Positions 1-6,811 of a stretch of 10,321 nucleotides of DNA are shown here, piece by piece. Source of the DNA: an uncultured Blautia sp. (GTDB taxonomy: Bacteria; Bacillota; Clostridia; Lachnospirales; Lachnospiraceae); assembly GCA_934408705.1 (NCBI GenBank), contig CAKRVL010000086.1, positions 1-10,321 on the forward strand. Reading direction: 5' to 3'. How positions within the stretch are numbered: the stretch's first letter is position 1; each line of letters starts with the position of its first letter. Both the position numbers and the translations under genes were made by a program. The notes below the pieces were generated by a model. The model worked only from the letters and a program-made list of their open reading frames with translations. It had not been told where the DNA came from and did no database searches.

Positions 1-49
1 CGGTCATTGCTGCTGCTAATAATAATGCGCTGATCTTTTTTGCTTTCAT
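1..49 (-). CDS. N-terminus of an exported protein (partial)
   Basis: Only the first 16 codons are in the window, and the gene continues past the left edge. The readable start is MKAKKISALLLAAAMT. It has a basic N-terminus (three Lys) followed by a Leu/Ala-rich hydrophobic stretch, which is the typical beginning of a secretion or lipoprotein signal peptide. An AAGGAG Shine-Dalgarno lies nine bases before the ATG at 47-49. A second in-frame ATG at 53-55 is only three bases from that site, so it is the less likely start. No cleavage site or lipobox is visible before the edge. It could be a solute-binding protein or another surface protein, but nothing here identifies the mature protein. It lies beyond a terminator and so is probably a separate transcription unit from the genes to its right. 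Confidence 0.55.
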   Translation of the reverse strand, partial: MKAKKISALLLAAAMT

Positions 50-150
50 GTACATTTTCTCCTTCTTTTTCATAAAGTGATTACTTCGAACAAGTTTGAT
101 TCTATACATTATTTGTAAAATCCGCTGTTTTCTCCCTGTTAAATTCCGGC

Positions 151-194
151 AAAAAATAAGCTGTCGGTGTAAAAAATCCTTTCACACTGACAGC
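151..194 (-). terminator. Rho-independent terminator after the duplicated membrane-protein gene
   Basis: The arms at 160-170 (GCTGTCGGTGT on the plus strand) and 184-194 (ACACTGACAGC) form an 11-bp stem. On the minus-strand transcript it holds one A-C mismatch. It is followed on that strand by the U-rich tail TTATTTTTT (plus 151-159). The tail fits termination of leftward transcription from the gene ending at 249. The plus-strand side has no comparable T run. Confidence 0.7.
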
Positions 195-248
195 ATTATT
201 ATAACTTCTAAAATTCATGTCACGCATTTATTCGGTTAAAACAAGCCT

Positions 249-1535
249 TTAACCAACCTTCTCTGCCTTGGGGTATACCTGCGCCATCCGCCCATCATCA
301 AAGTGTTCGTCTACCCAGCTTTCAAAGCTGTTGGAAGCCTCTACACCATTACTTCTTGCGTTATAGCGGGCAAGAGCAGCACTGGATACGATTCCGTCTG
401 CCAGCATAAATACGATCAGAATCCATGTAATGATTTTTCCAATTTTTACCGGAACCTTCTCGATCATTCTGGAAACAGGAGGATAAAATATTTTGAACCA
501 TGCCACTGCTGCAAATCCCCAGAAAAAGCAGTACAGAAGATTAATCCTGCCGCCAAGGTTAAAGGGGATATCACTGTAATCCCAGAATACGGTTCCAAAA
601 ACGATTTCTGTGAAAACACTGCAGATATATTCATAGGCACCTCCAAGGAAAGTACCCATCCAGAAAAGGAACTGCTGGGAGCGGTTTCTGTATTTATAGA
701 GAAGAGCTGTAACTGCTGCAATGGCAAGTCCCCACACAATACTGAAATCTCCCCATACCACACTGCTGCGGCTCATCCAGTATCCGGCTGTGAGCCTGCA
801 GAAAATAGTCTCTGTAATATCACCAAGAAATGCACCGATGAAAAACAGCAATACAATTTTATAAAAGCTGCAGCCATAGGCAAAAATCTCCGGATGCGCA
901 TCTTCCTTCTCCGTATGTTGCTTCTGAGGATAGGCTTTGGTAATTCGGCGGTTTACAACATCATCAATTTTCGCCCCAAGCTTCTTTGTTACAGAATCAA
1001 TATCCCGATCTGCGGCGATCCATTTCTCAGGATTTTTGCTGTGTCCAAAAAGTATGGCCAGCGTGGCAATGGCATCCAATGCCAGAAAGCCCAGCAGTAC
1101 CAATATGATGATTCTGCTTATAAGTCCCGGAAGAAGACCGTACAAAGACATGCAAAGCCCATTTCCGATTTTGATCACAAATACGCCAAGAATACCCCAG
1201 ACACAGGATGTTGGCACACTGACATAGCCGTCCAGATTCCACTTAATCTTCCGGTAATCCCACCATCTTTCGTGATACCACATCTCAATTAAGTGACCGG
1301 CTATCCACTCAAGCAGGGAAGCTACAATGGCACAGCCAATAAACAGCCAGATGCCCGTCAGTTCTCTTGTAAATGCAGTAATAAAGAATCCGCCGAATCC
1401 ATAGATCAGACAGAACGGTCCATTAATAATACCTCTGTTTGCGAATTTCTTCTGTTTCAGGGAAGCAAGAACTGTCTCAAGAACCCATCCTGCAAAGGAA
1501 TAGATGAGAAACAGCCAAAGTAATTTCCAAATCAT
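249..1535 (-). CDS. Tandem PF06541-like (ABC_trans_CmpB) membrane protein
   Basis: The 428-residue polytopic membrane protein resembles the family called putative ABC-transporter type IV or CmpB (PF06541), whose function is not established. Unit 1 (about residues 5-205) has the family hallmarks: GWVLET at 16-21, NRGIINGPFCLIYGFGG at 33-49, EW at 76-77 and WWDY at 91-94. Unit 2 (about 225-425) repeats the plan in degenerate form: GDITET at 238-243, a GDFSIVWG stretch near 262-269 in place of the NRG/GP block, YEY at 301-303 and FWDY at 317-320. Each unit ends in a charged segment with a YP motif (AYP 201-203, VYP 420-422). I chose the ATG at 1535 because GAGGAG lies eight bases upstream; the ATG at 1541 is only two bases from it. 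The gene sits after rnfB in the same direction but behind a terminator, so it probably has its own promoter. No ATPase partner is nearby, so the ABC label is weak. Confidence 0.85.
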   Translation of the reverse strand: MIWKLLWLFLIYSFAGWVLETVLASLKQKKFANRGIINGPFCLIYGFGGFFITAFTRELTGIWLFIGCAIVASLLEWIAGHLIEMWYHERWWDYRKIKWNLDGYVSVPTSCVWGILGVFVIKIGNGLCMSLYGLLPGLISRIIILVLLGFLALDAIATLAILFGHSKNPEKWIAADRDIDSVTKKLGAKIDDVVNRRITKAYPQKQHTEKEDAHPEIFAYGCSFYKIVLLFFIGAFLGDITETIFCRLTAGYWMSRSSVVWGDFSIVWGLAIAAVTALLYKYRNRSQQFLFWMGTFLGGAYEYICSVFTEIVFGTVFWDYSDIPFNLGGRINLLYCFFWGFAAVAWFKIFYPPVSRMIEKVPVKIGKIITWILIVFMLADGIVSSAALARYNARSNGVEASNSFESWVDEHFDDGRMAQVYPKAEKVG

Positions 1536-1619
1536 ATGCATGTCTCCTCTTTCGTTTGTCAAAAAGTTAAATCGGATATTCGCAGTCCGCTTTGTTGCTT
1601 GCTCATAACCGATTAGAAC

Positions 1620-1628
1620 ATCATAGCA
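1620..1628 (-). promoter_or_regulatory. Candidate extended -10 promoter for the duplicated membrane-protein gene
   Basis: On the minus strand TG-C-TATGAT (TATGAT at 1620-1625, TG at 1627-1628) matches an extended -10 element. It lies just past the rnfB terminator and about 85 bases before the ATG at 1535. The -35 position is T-rich and overlaps the terminator's U tract, so no good -35 is seen. This is inferred from sequence alone. Confidence 0.4.
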
Positions 1629-1641
1629 CAATCCCCCAGAG

Positions 1642-1677
1642 AAAAAAAGCCTGCATTCCAACGAACACAGGCTTTTT
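1642..1677 (-). terminator. Terminator closing the rnf operon
   Basis: A perfect 10-bp stem pairs 1644-1653 (AAAAAGCCTG) with 1668-1677 (CAGGCTTTTT) around a 14-base loop. It begins 10 bases after the rnfB stop codon. The minus-strand transcript ends in a run of seven U (1642-1648), so this is a strong intrinsic terminator for rnf. Its A-rich and T-rich flanks could also stop rightward transcription, but no plus-strand gene is present on the left to need that. Confidence 0.85.
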
Positions 1678-1687
1678 CATTCTATGT

Positions 1688-2485
1688 TTATGCTTCCCGG
1701 ATAACTCCTCTCGGGCAGGCTTCTTTACATGCTCCGCATCCTGTACACTTTTCATAATCAATATGTGCACAGAAATCTTCAACGGTAATTGCACCATTGG
1801 GACATGTCTTCTCACACTTCTTACAACCGATACAACCAATCTCGCAGGCAGTCATTACCTGTTTGCCCTTATCGTGTGAGCTGCAGTCCACAGCTACCTT
1901 CTGGTCATATGGAATCAGCTCAATAAGATGCCTCGGACATTTGGCAACACATTTTCCGCAGGCCTTACATGCTTCTTTATCTACCACAGCAATTCCATCC
2001 ACAATATGAATAGCATCAAATGGACAGACCTTCACGCAGCTTCCAAAGCCACAGCATCCATATGTACAGGTCTTTGCTCCACCATTTGGCACAAACGGAA
2101 GCATTTCACAATCTTCCACTCCTGTATAAATATATTCTTCTTTGGCCTTTTCGCAGGTTCCGGAGCATTTTACATGAGCTACCTGACGGGCAGTCTCAAC
2201 AGCCTCCTGTCCCATAATACCGGCAATAATTTTTCCAACCGGTTCACCGCCTACCGGACAACGATTCACAGGCGCCTCGCCCTTAGCAATCGCTGCTGCC
2301 AGGCCATCACAGCCAGGAAAACCACAGCCACCACAATTATTTCCCGGAAGAGCCTCTCTGATGGCAACCTCCTTCTCGTCAATCTCAACAGCAAACTTTT
2401 TTCCGGCTGCTCCAAGGAAAACACCGATGAAGAGCCCTACTGCCGCAACAAGAACTGTTGCTGCTATAATCGCACCAATATTCAT
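1688..2485 (-). CDS. rnfB: Rnf complex subunit B, multi-cluster ferredoxin protein
   Basis: RnfB is the cytoplasm-facing iron-sulfur subunit that accepts electrons from reduced ferredoxin. Its 265 residues begin with one membrane anchor (about 5-27). A Fes-type [4Fe-4S] site follows, with Cys51, 54, 59 and 76. Two pairs of ferredoxin-like sites come next: Cys140/144/150/154 with Cys173/176/179/183, and Cys218/221/224/228 with Cys247/250/253/257. Extra cysteines lie at 107, 111, 126, 145, 201 and 214. This is longer than the proteobacterial form and matches the extended clostridial and acetogen type. It is the last gene of the operon. AAGGAGG lies seven bases before its ATG, and the rnfA stop TAA overlaps that site, which favours translational coupling. 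The terminator follows immediately. The identification is secure from family knowledge and the motifs. Confidence 0.97.
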   Translation of the reverse strand: MNIGAIIAATVLVAAVGLFIGVFLGAAGKKFAVEIDEKEVAIREALPGNNCGGCGFPGCDGLAAAIAKGEAPVNRCPVGGEPVGKIIAGIMGQEAVETARQVAHVKCSGTCEKAKEEYIYTGVEDCEMLPFVPNGGAKTCTYGCCGFGSCVKVCPFDAIHIVDGIAVVDKEACKACGKCVAKCPRHLIELIPYDQKVAVDCSSHDKGKQVMTACEIGCIGCKKCEKTCPNGAITVEDFCAHIDYEKCTGCGACKEACPRGVIREA

Positions 2486-2497
2486 CCTGACGCCTCC

Positions 2498-3073
2498 TTA
2501 AATTAATCCTGAAAATCCAAAGAATGCAATTGCCATCAGTCCTGCTGTCAGAAGTACAGTAGGAAATCCCTGGAATGCTTCCGGAATATCGTTGTAAGCA
2601 ATCTTCTCACGGATTCCTGCCATCAGTACAATAGAAATAGAAAAACCGAATGCAGTTGCAAAACCATTTACAGTACCCTCCAGAATGTTGTAATCCTTCT
2701 GCACATTTGTAAGAGCCACACCAAGAACCGCACAGTTTGTAGTGATCAGCGGCAGATACACACCAAGTGCTTTATAAAGAGAAGGGATACTTTTTTTCAG
2801 GAACATCTCTACGAACTGAACTAATGCTGCAATGATCAGAATGAACACTATGGTCTGAAGGTAGGTCAGATCCAGCGGCAGAAGGATCAGCTTGTATATC
2901 ACACTTGTTACAAAGGATGACAAGGTGATTACGAAAATAACAGCACCGCCCATACCTGCAGCAGTATCCGTAGTCTTTGATACTCCCAGGAAAGGACAAA
3001 GGCCCATAAACTGGCTGAGAACTACGTTATTTACAAGCGCTGAGCTTACAATAATCAGCAATAATTCTTTCAT
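2498..3073 (-). CDS. rnfA: Rnf complex subunit A, membrane core
   Basis: RnfA is an integral membrane subunit homologous to NqrE. With RnfE it forms the pseudo-symmetric core that carries electrons across the membrane. The 191-residue protein, normal length for the family, is almost wholly hydrophobic, with about six membrane helices. Cys26 in the GLCPFLG segment and Cys114 in the TTNCAVLG segment are the conserved cysteines; in studied Rnf/Nqr complexes the equivalent pairs from the two subunits bind a [2Fe-2S] cluster inside the membrane. The gene starts six bases after the rnfE stop, with a GGGGGT-type ribosome site, and ends 12 bases before rnfB. Nothing is missing or unusual. Confidence 0.96.
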   Translation of the reverse strand: MKELLLIIVSSALVNNVVLSQFMGLCPFLGVSKTTDTAAGMGGAVIFVITLSSFVTSVIYKLILLPLDLTYLQTIVFILIIAALVQFVEMFLKKSIPSLYKALGVYLPLITTNCAVLGVALTNVQKDYNILEGTVNGFATAFGFSISIVLMAGIREKIAYNDIPEAFQGFPTVLLTAGLMAIAFFGFSGLI

Positions 3074-3079
3074 CTAATC

Positions 3080-3790
3080 CTACCCCCTTTTTCCTGAACA
3101 CATGGAATTTCCGCAGGAAGCACAACCGCCCTTGCACTCTGGATTGCTTGGATCAATCCCCCTCTTTGCAGCGCCAAGCTTGAATTTGTTCTGAAGTGCA
3201 GACAAAAACGCAAGGACAAAGAAGGCACCAGGCGCAAGAATAAAAATTGTTACAGGTTCATAACCTATTTTTCCGGCTGCAGCGTCTGCAAGAGGAAGAA
3301 TCTGTTTTCCAAAAATGCTTCCGGCACCGATAAGCTCACGAACAGCACCGATGCAGGTGATACTTAAAGTAAATCCAAGTCCCATTCCAATACCATCAAA
3401 CAATGACGGAATTGGTTTATTCTTGGAAGCATATGCCTCTGCTCTTCCAAGGATGATACAGTTTACTACGATCAGAGGAATGTAAATTCCAAGAGAAGAA
3501 TACAAAAATGGAATAAACCCCTGCAAAAGCATCTGCACAATTGTAACAAAGGATGCTACAACAACGATATAAGCAGGCATACGCACACTATCCGGAATAA
3601 AATTGCGGAGTAGCGAAATCATCAGGTTAGAAGCTGCCAGAATTACCGTTGTGGTAAGTCCCATTCCAATACCATTAATAGCTGATGTGGTGATCGCCAG
3701 TGTAGGACACATACCAAGCATCAGTACAAAAGTAGGATTTTCTTTGATAATTCCATTTATCAATCGTTCAGATGGTGTATTCTTTTTCAT
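3080..3790 (-). CDS. rnfE: Rnf complex subunit E, membrane core with Cys-rich tail
   Basis: RnfE (NqrD homologue) pairs with RnfA in the membrane core. The 236-residue protein has about six hydrophobic helices. Cys28 (LGMCPTLA) and Cys111 (VVNCIILG) match the RnfA cysteines and would supply the other half of the intramembrane [2Fe-2S] site. After the last helix (ending near 200) comes a soluble tail with four closely spaced cysteines, Cys219, 223, 226 and 231, in a Gly/Lys-rich setting. That tail is not needed for the core fold and could bind metal or an iron-sulfur cluster, which is inference. The start ATG overlaps the rnfG stop by four bases (ATGA), with a GGGGG-type ribosome site upstream inside rnfG, so the two are probably translationally coupled. 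Confidence 0.96.
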   Translation of the reverse strand: MKKNTPSERLINGIIKENPTFVLMLGMCPTLAITTSAINGIGMGLTTTVILAASNLMISLLRNFIPDSVRMPAYIVVVASFVTIVQMLLQGFIPFLYSSLGIYIPLIVVNCIILGRAEAYASKNKPIPSLFDGIGMGLGFTLSITCIGAVRELIGAGSIFGKQILPLADAAAGKIGYEPVTIFILAPGAFFVLAFLSALQNKFKLGAAKRGIDPSNPECKGGCASCGNSMCSGKRG

Positions 3791-4401
3791 TTCTGGCTGC
3801 CCCCTTTCTCATAACGGAACGCGGCAAGTCCTGCGTTAACACCATTTGTCATAGCATTCGTAGTAATTGTCGCACCGCTTAATGCGTCGATCTCATCGTC
3901 TGAGGCGGCACCGGTTTTTGTGTAAGTAAATTTCTCTACATTTTTATCTTTAAACTGGTTCTTAAAATCATCTGTAGTGGCACGCATACCAAGACCGGCA
4001 GTCTCGCTGATGGATAAAATGGAAATTCCGTTGAGGGTTCCGTCATCCTGGACACCCATGGCAAAACGGATATCTCCGCCATAGCCTTCAGCAGTTGTCA
4101 CTGTAAAAGCATAACCAAGCTCATTTCCCTGATTATCCTTTACCAGCATGACTTCGTCAACATTCTGGGCAGTATAACCATTTTCATCCAGATAACTCTC
4201 CAGATCAGTATCCTCCCCGCTTGTAACTGCCTCAAAGCTGGCAGCATCTGCAAATACAGCCTTATATGCCTCTTCCTTCTCTTTTGCCTGCTGGCTTGCA
4301 ATCGGGCCTGCTGTAATATCATTAACATAGCCAAGAAGCAGTCCGGAAACCAGTGTGATCACTGTCAGCGCAAGAGTATCTTTCACAATCTTATTTTTCA
4401 T
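3787..4401 (-). CDS. rnfG: Rnf complex subunit G, covalent FMN protein
   Basis: RnfG (NqrC homologue) carries a covalently bound FMN on the outer face of the membrane. The 204-residue protein has one N-terminal membrane anchor (about 8-28) followed by an FMN-binding domain. The flavinylation motif S-G-A-T is at 175-178, with Thr178 the expected attachment residue; the ETAGLGMR segment at 133-140 is also typical of the family. Attachment in this family needs a flavin transferase (ApbE), and no gene for one lies in the window, so it must be encoded elsewhere. The start overlaps the rnfD stop by four bases (ATGA), with AAAAGGAGG nine bases upstream, a strong site inside the end of rnfD. Confidence 0.96.
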   Translation of the reverse strand: MKNKIVKDTLALTVITLVSGLLLGYVNDITAGPIASQQAKEKEEAYKAVFADAASFEAVTSGEDTDLESYLDENGYTAQNVDEVMLVKDNQGNELGYAFTVTTAEGYGGDIRFAMGVQDDGTLNGISILSISETAGLGMRATTDDFKNQFKDKNVEKFTYTKTGAASDDEIDALSGATITTNAMTNGVNAGLAAFRYEKGGSQK

Positions 4402-5378
4402 TTCTTCGCGCCTCCTTTTCCAAAAGCAACCGGGCGGGTAAAACGCTCAATCTGAGGTACCAGGAGGTTGCAGAAAATAATCGCATAGGAAACGCCCTCT
4501 GCGGAAGCTCCGAAAATACGGAAAATTCCGGTAAGAACACCAAGACAGACGCCATATACATACTGCCCCTTTGGTGTAATGGGACTTGTAACATAATCAG
4601 TTGCCATAAACCATGCGCCAAGCATAAGACCGCCACCGCACAGATGGGTGAGCAGATAATTCGCATCAAAGCCTTTGCCGGAAGCAAGCATGTAAATGAT
4701 CACAAATACCGCAAAGCTGCCAATATAGGTAAGCGGGATTCTGGCACTGATCACTTTGTAGCAAAGCAAAATTACGGCACCGAGCAGAATCGCGATCACA
4801 GAAGTCTCTCCAATAGTTCCCTGGATATTACCAAAGATCAGGTTCTTAACCGGAACGGAGGAGCCTGCCACGAATCCATGGTCACGAAGAGCAGCCAGAG
4901 GTGTGGCTCCTGTGACACCATCTACAACACCCTTAAAGTTATCTGATACTGAAAAATCTGTCATCTTACCGGCAAAGGAAATCATAAGGAAACAGCGGGC
5001 TGCAAGAGCCGGATTCATAAAGTTCTGCCCAAGGCCGCCAAAAAGCTGTTTTACCACAATAATCGCAAACACGCTGCCCAGCACCGGGATCCAGAGTGGA
5101 ATTCCGGCAGGCATATTCAAACCGATAAGAAGTCCTGTTACTACTGCACTGAAATCCTTCACAGTATTCTTTTTGTGCATAAAATGATCATATAACCACT
5201 CTGCAAGCACTGCAGAGCCAGTGGATACCACCAGAACTGCAAGTGCCTTTAATCCATGATTATAAATTCCCATAAGGGCAGCAGGCAAAAGTGCTATGGC
5301 AACCAGCTGCATAATCTTCGCAGTGGTCATCCTCGCCCGGACATGGGGATTAGATGATACATTAAACATTTGTTCCAT
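4398..5378 (-). CDS. rnfD: Rnf complex subunit D, covalent FMN membrane protein
   Basis: RnfD (NqrB homologue) is a polytopic membrane subunit with a covalent FMN, thought to be central to ion pumping. The 326-residue protein starts with the family's short cytoplasmic segment (SSNPHVRA near 8-15), followed by many hydrophobic helices. The flavin motif DGVTGATPL is at 153-161, with Thr159 the expected attachment site. The later MATDYVTSP segment is conserved across RnfD and NqrB. The start lies 17 bases after the rnfC stop, with an AGGGGGA ribosome site eight bases upstream. A second ATG three codons in is possible but further from that site. The sequence does not tell whether the pumped ion is Na+ or H+. 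Confidence 0.96.
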   Translation of the reverse strand: MEQMFNVSSNPHVRARMTTAKIMQLVAIALLPAALMGIYNHGLKALAVLVVSTGSAVLAEWLYDHFMHKKNTVKDFSAVVTGLLIGLNMPAGIPLWIPVLGSVFAIIVVKQLFGGLGQNFMNPALAARCFLMISFAGKMTDFSVSDNFKGVVDGVTGATPLAALRDHGFVAGSSVPVKNLIFGNIQGTIGETSVIAILLGAVILLCYKVISARIPLTYIGSFAVFVIIYMLASGKGFDANYLLTHLCGGGLMLGAWFMATDYVTSPITPKGQYVYGVCLGVLTGIFRIFGASAEGVSYAIIFCNLLVPQIERFTRPVAFGKGGAKK

Positions 5379-5395
5379 TCGTTTCTTCCCCCTTA

Positions 5396-6715
5396 TTATT
5401 TCTTCTTCCTACTTGCCAGCACCATTTTACGCATGGACTTAATGCTCTGTGTCAGCGGACGTTTGGCCGGACAGATATAACTGCAGCAGCCACATTCACA
5501 GCATTCCATTCCATCAAATTTCTGGAAATTCTCCATATCACCCCGCTGGGCAAAGGTAGCAAGTCTTGCCGGAATAACATGTCCCGGACAGACACTTACA
5601 CAGCGTCCGCAGTTAATGCAGGCAGTCTCATCCTGACTGGCATCTGCAACCGGATCACTTTGCATACACAAAAGAGAAGAAGAAGTCTTCACACATGGTA
5701 CATGAAGATCATACAAAGCAAAGCCCATCATAGGGCCGCCGGAAATCACCTTACCGGCATGCTCCTTCAATCCACCGGCAGCATCGATCAGCTCAGCCAT
5801 GTCTGTTCCTGTACAGACTTCAAAATGTGCCGGACGATTGATTCCTTTACCCGTTACTGTAAAAATCCGTTTCATGATCGGTCTGCCAAGTGCCACTGCA
5901 TCATAAATACTGCATATTGTTTCAACATTATCTACAATACATCCGGCATCGGCTGGAAGCATAGAGGAATTGATTTCTCTTCCAGTCACAGCATAGATCA
6001 AAGTACGCTCACCGCCCTGAGGATATTTGGTCAACAGCTCCTTTACCTCAATCTCCGGGATGCCTGCTGTCAGCTCTTTCATTTTCTCAATACAGTCCGG
6101 CTTATTGTCTTCTATACAGATGCAGCCCTTTGCATTTTCAAAAAGTCCTACTACGATTTTCAGACCTTCTACAACCTTCTCTGGCTGATCCATCATGCGC
6201 CTGTAATCACTTGTAAGATAAGGCTCACATTCTGCACCATTTACCAGTATGTATTCAATCTTGTCAGGTTCCCTGGGGGAAAGCTTCACATGTGTGGGGA
6301 AGCCTGCACCTCCAAGACCTACTACACCACAGTCACGGATTCTTCCGATGATTTCCTCACGGGTAAGATCTGCCGGATTCGCCGGATGAAACTCTGTTTC
6401 TTCATATAATCCGTCGTTTTCCACAATAATAGAATCTACCATACCTCCGGTAGCTGTAAGGCGTTTCTCAATACCTTTCACTGTACCGGACACAGAAGCA
6501 TGGATCGGCACAGACACAAATCCTCCGGCTTCTGCAATCATCTGCCCTGCAAGCACATGATCACCCTTGGCAACCACAGCCCTAGCCGGAGCACCGATAT
6601 GCTGGGACAATGGGTATGCCAGATCTGCCTTTGGAAGATATTTCTCTACCGGACAGTCCTTTGACATTTCTTTCCCCTCGAAGGGATGTACACCGCCTTT
6701 AAAAGTTAATCGCAC
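5396..6715 (-). CDS. rnfC: Rnf complex subunit C, NADH-side subunit
   Basis: RnfC is the peripheral cytoplasmic subunit where NAD+ is reduced, holding FMN and two [4Fe-4S] clusters. The 439-residue protein opens with FKGGVHP (5-11), the usual RnfC N-terminus. A barrel-sandwich-like region lies near 40-85, and the glycine-rich nucleotide and FMN region follows (VGLGGAGFPTHVKL at 132-145, with NGAECEPY at 159-166). The clusters are Cys366/369/372/376 and Cys405/408/411/415. The start codon is GTG: there is no ATG before the conserved N-terminus, and the near-consensus site AAGGCGGTGA lies a few bases upstream. It is the first gene of the operon. The 93-base gap to the preceding membrane-protein gene shows no clear terminator, so some read-through into rnf is possible. 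The C-terminus is Lys-rich. Confidence 0.97.
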   Translation of the reverse strand: MRLTFKGGVHPFEGKEMSKDCPVEKYLPKADLAYPLSQHIGAPARAVVAKGDHVLAGQMIAEAGGFVSVPIHASVSGTVKGIEKRLTATGGMVDSIIVENDGLYEETEFHPANPADLTREEIIGRIRDCGVVGLGGAGFPTHVKLSPREPDKIEYILVNGAECEPYLTSDYRRMMDQPEKVVEGLKIVVGLFENAKGCICIEDNKPDCIEKMKELTAGIPEIEVKELLTKYPQGGERTLIYAVTGREINSSMLPADAGCIVDNVETICSIYDAVALGRPIMKRIFTVTGKGINRPAHFEVCTGTDMAELIDAAGGLKEHAGKVISGGPMMGFALYDLHVPCVKTSSSLLCMQSDPVADASQDETACINCGRCVSVCPGHVIPARLATFAQRGDMENFQKFDGMECCECGCCSYICPAKRPLTQSIKSMRKMVLASRKKK

Positions 6716-6733
6716 TAATATTCACCGCCTTTA
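6716..6733 (-). promoter_or_regulatory. Ribosome binding site that sets the rnfC GTG start
   Basis: On the minus strand AAGGCGGTGA, one base from the full anti-16S complement AAGGAGGTGA, ends about six bases before GTG at 6713-6715. It supports the GTG start over any downstream ATG, the first of which would remove the conserved FKGGVHP end. Confidence 0.75.
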
Positions 6734-6752
6734 TTTTATTGATCACTGACTC

Positions 6753-6783
6753 TTTTGTCCGCAGCAACCTGATTTTTTGTCCG
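6753..6783. repeat. Direct repeat TTTTGTCCG in the rnfC leader
   Basis: Two exact copies of the nine-base word TTTTGTCCG lie at 6753-6761 and 6775-6783. They are 22 bases apart start to start, close to two turns of the helix. That spacing would place both on one face of the DNA, as in a regulator site. No known regulator motif is recognised, and chance cannot be excluded at this length. Confidence 0.35.
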
Positions 6784-6811
6784 TTTTATATGTTAATTTA
6801 ACGTTTGTCTA
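6783..6811 (-). promoter_or_regulatory. Weak promoter candidate with a palindrome upstream of rnfC
   Basis: On the minus strand TAGACA (6806-6811) could serve as a -35 with TATAAA (6785-6790, spacer 15) or TAAAAC (6783-6788, spacer 17) as the -10. Between them is a perfect palindrome GTTAA-A-TTAAC (6792-6802), placed where a repressor could block polymerase. The -35 would overlap the stop codon of the upstream gene. The half-sites resemble those of the redox regulator Rex, but the spacing is one base rather than the four expected. The assignment is tentative. Confidence 0.3.

Noticed and set aside
303..1292. A 329-residue plus-strand open frame opposite the duplicated membrane-protein gene
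   Set aside because: It is fully antisense to a gene with clear family motifs and strong ribosome site. Its translation is Cys/Lys/Ser/Asn-rich with no recognisable domain, typical of the complement of a hydrophobic coding sequence.
249..1535. Calling the PF06541-like genes ABC transporter permeases
   Set aside because: No ATP-binding or substrate-binding gene is adjacent to either gene, and the family name rests on weak similarity. I describe them as membrane proteins of unknown function.
1558..1563. A perfect TTGACA (-35 consensus) on the minus strand before the duplicated membrane-protein gene
   Set aside because: It is only about 22 bases upstream of the start codon, so the matching -10 would fall on or past the ribosome site and start codon. 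It is most likely chance.
1536..1661. An N-terminal extension of the duplicated membrane protein up to 1661
   Set aside because: The frame is open there, but it runs through the rnf terminator arm and the candidate promoter, and the good ribosome site fits the ATG at 1535.
5579..6409. A 276-residue plus-strand open frame opposite rnfC
   Set aside because: It lies entirely inside rnfC, whose cluster and flavin motifs are intact. The antisense translation is rich in Cys, His and Thr, shows no domain, and has no good ribosome site.
6792..6802. Palindrome GTTAA-A-TTAAC as a Rex redox-repressor site
   Set aside because: The half-sites are similar, but Rex sites as I know them have four bases between TTAA halves and longer TTG/CAA ends. 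Here the spacer is one base. I keep it only as an unassigned palindrome.
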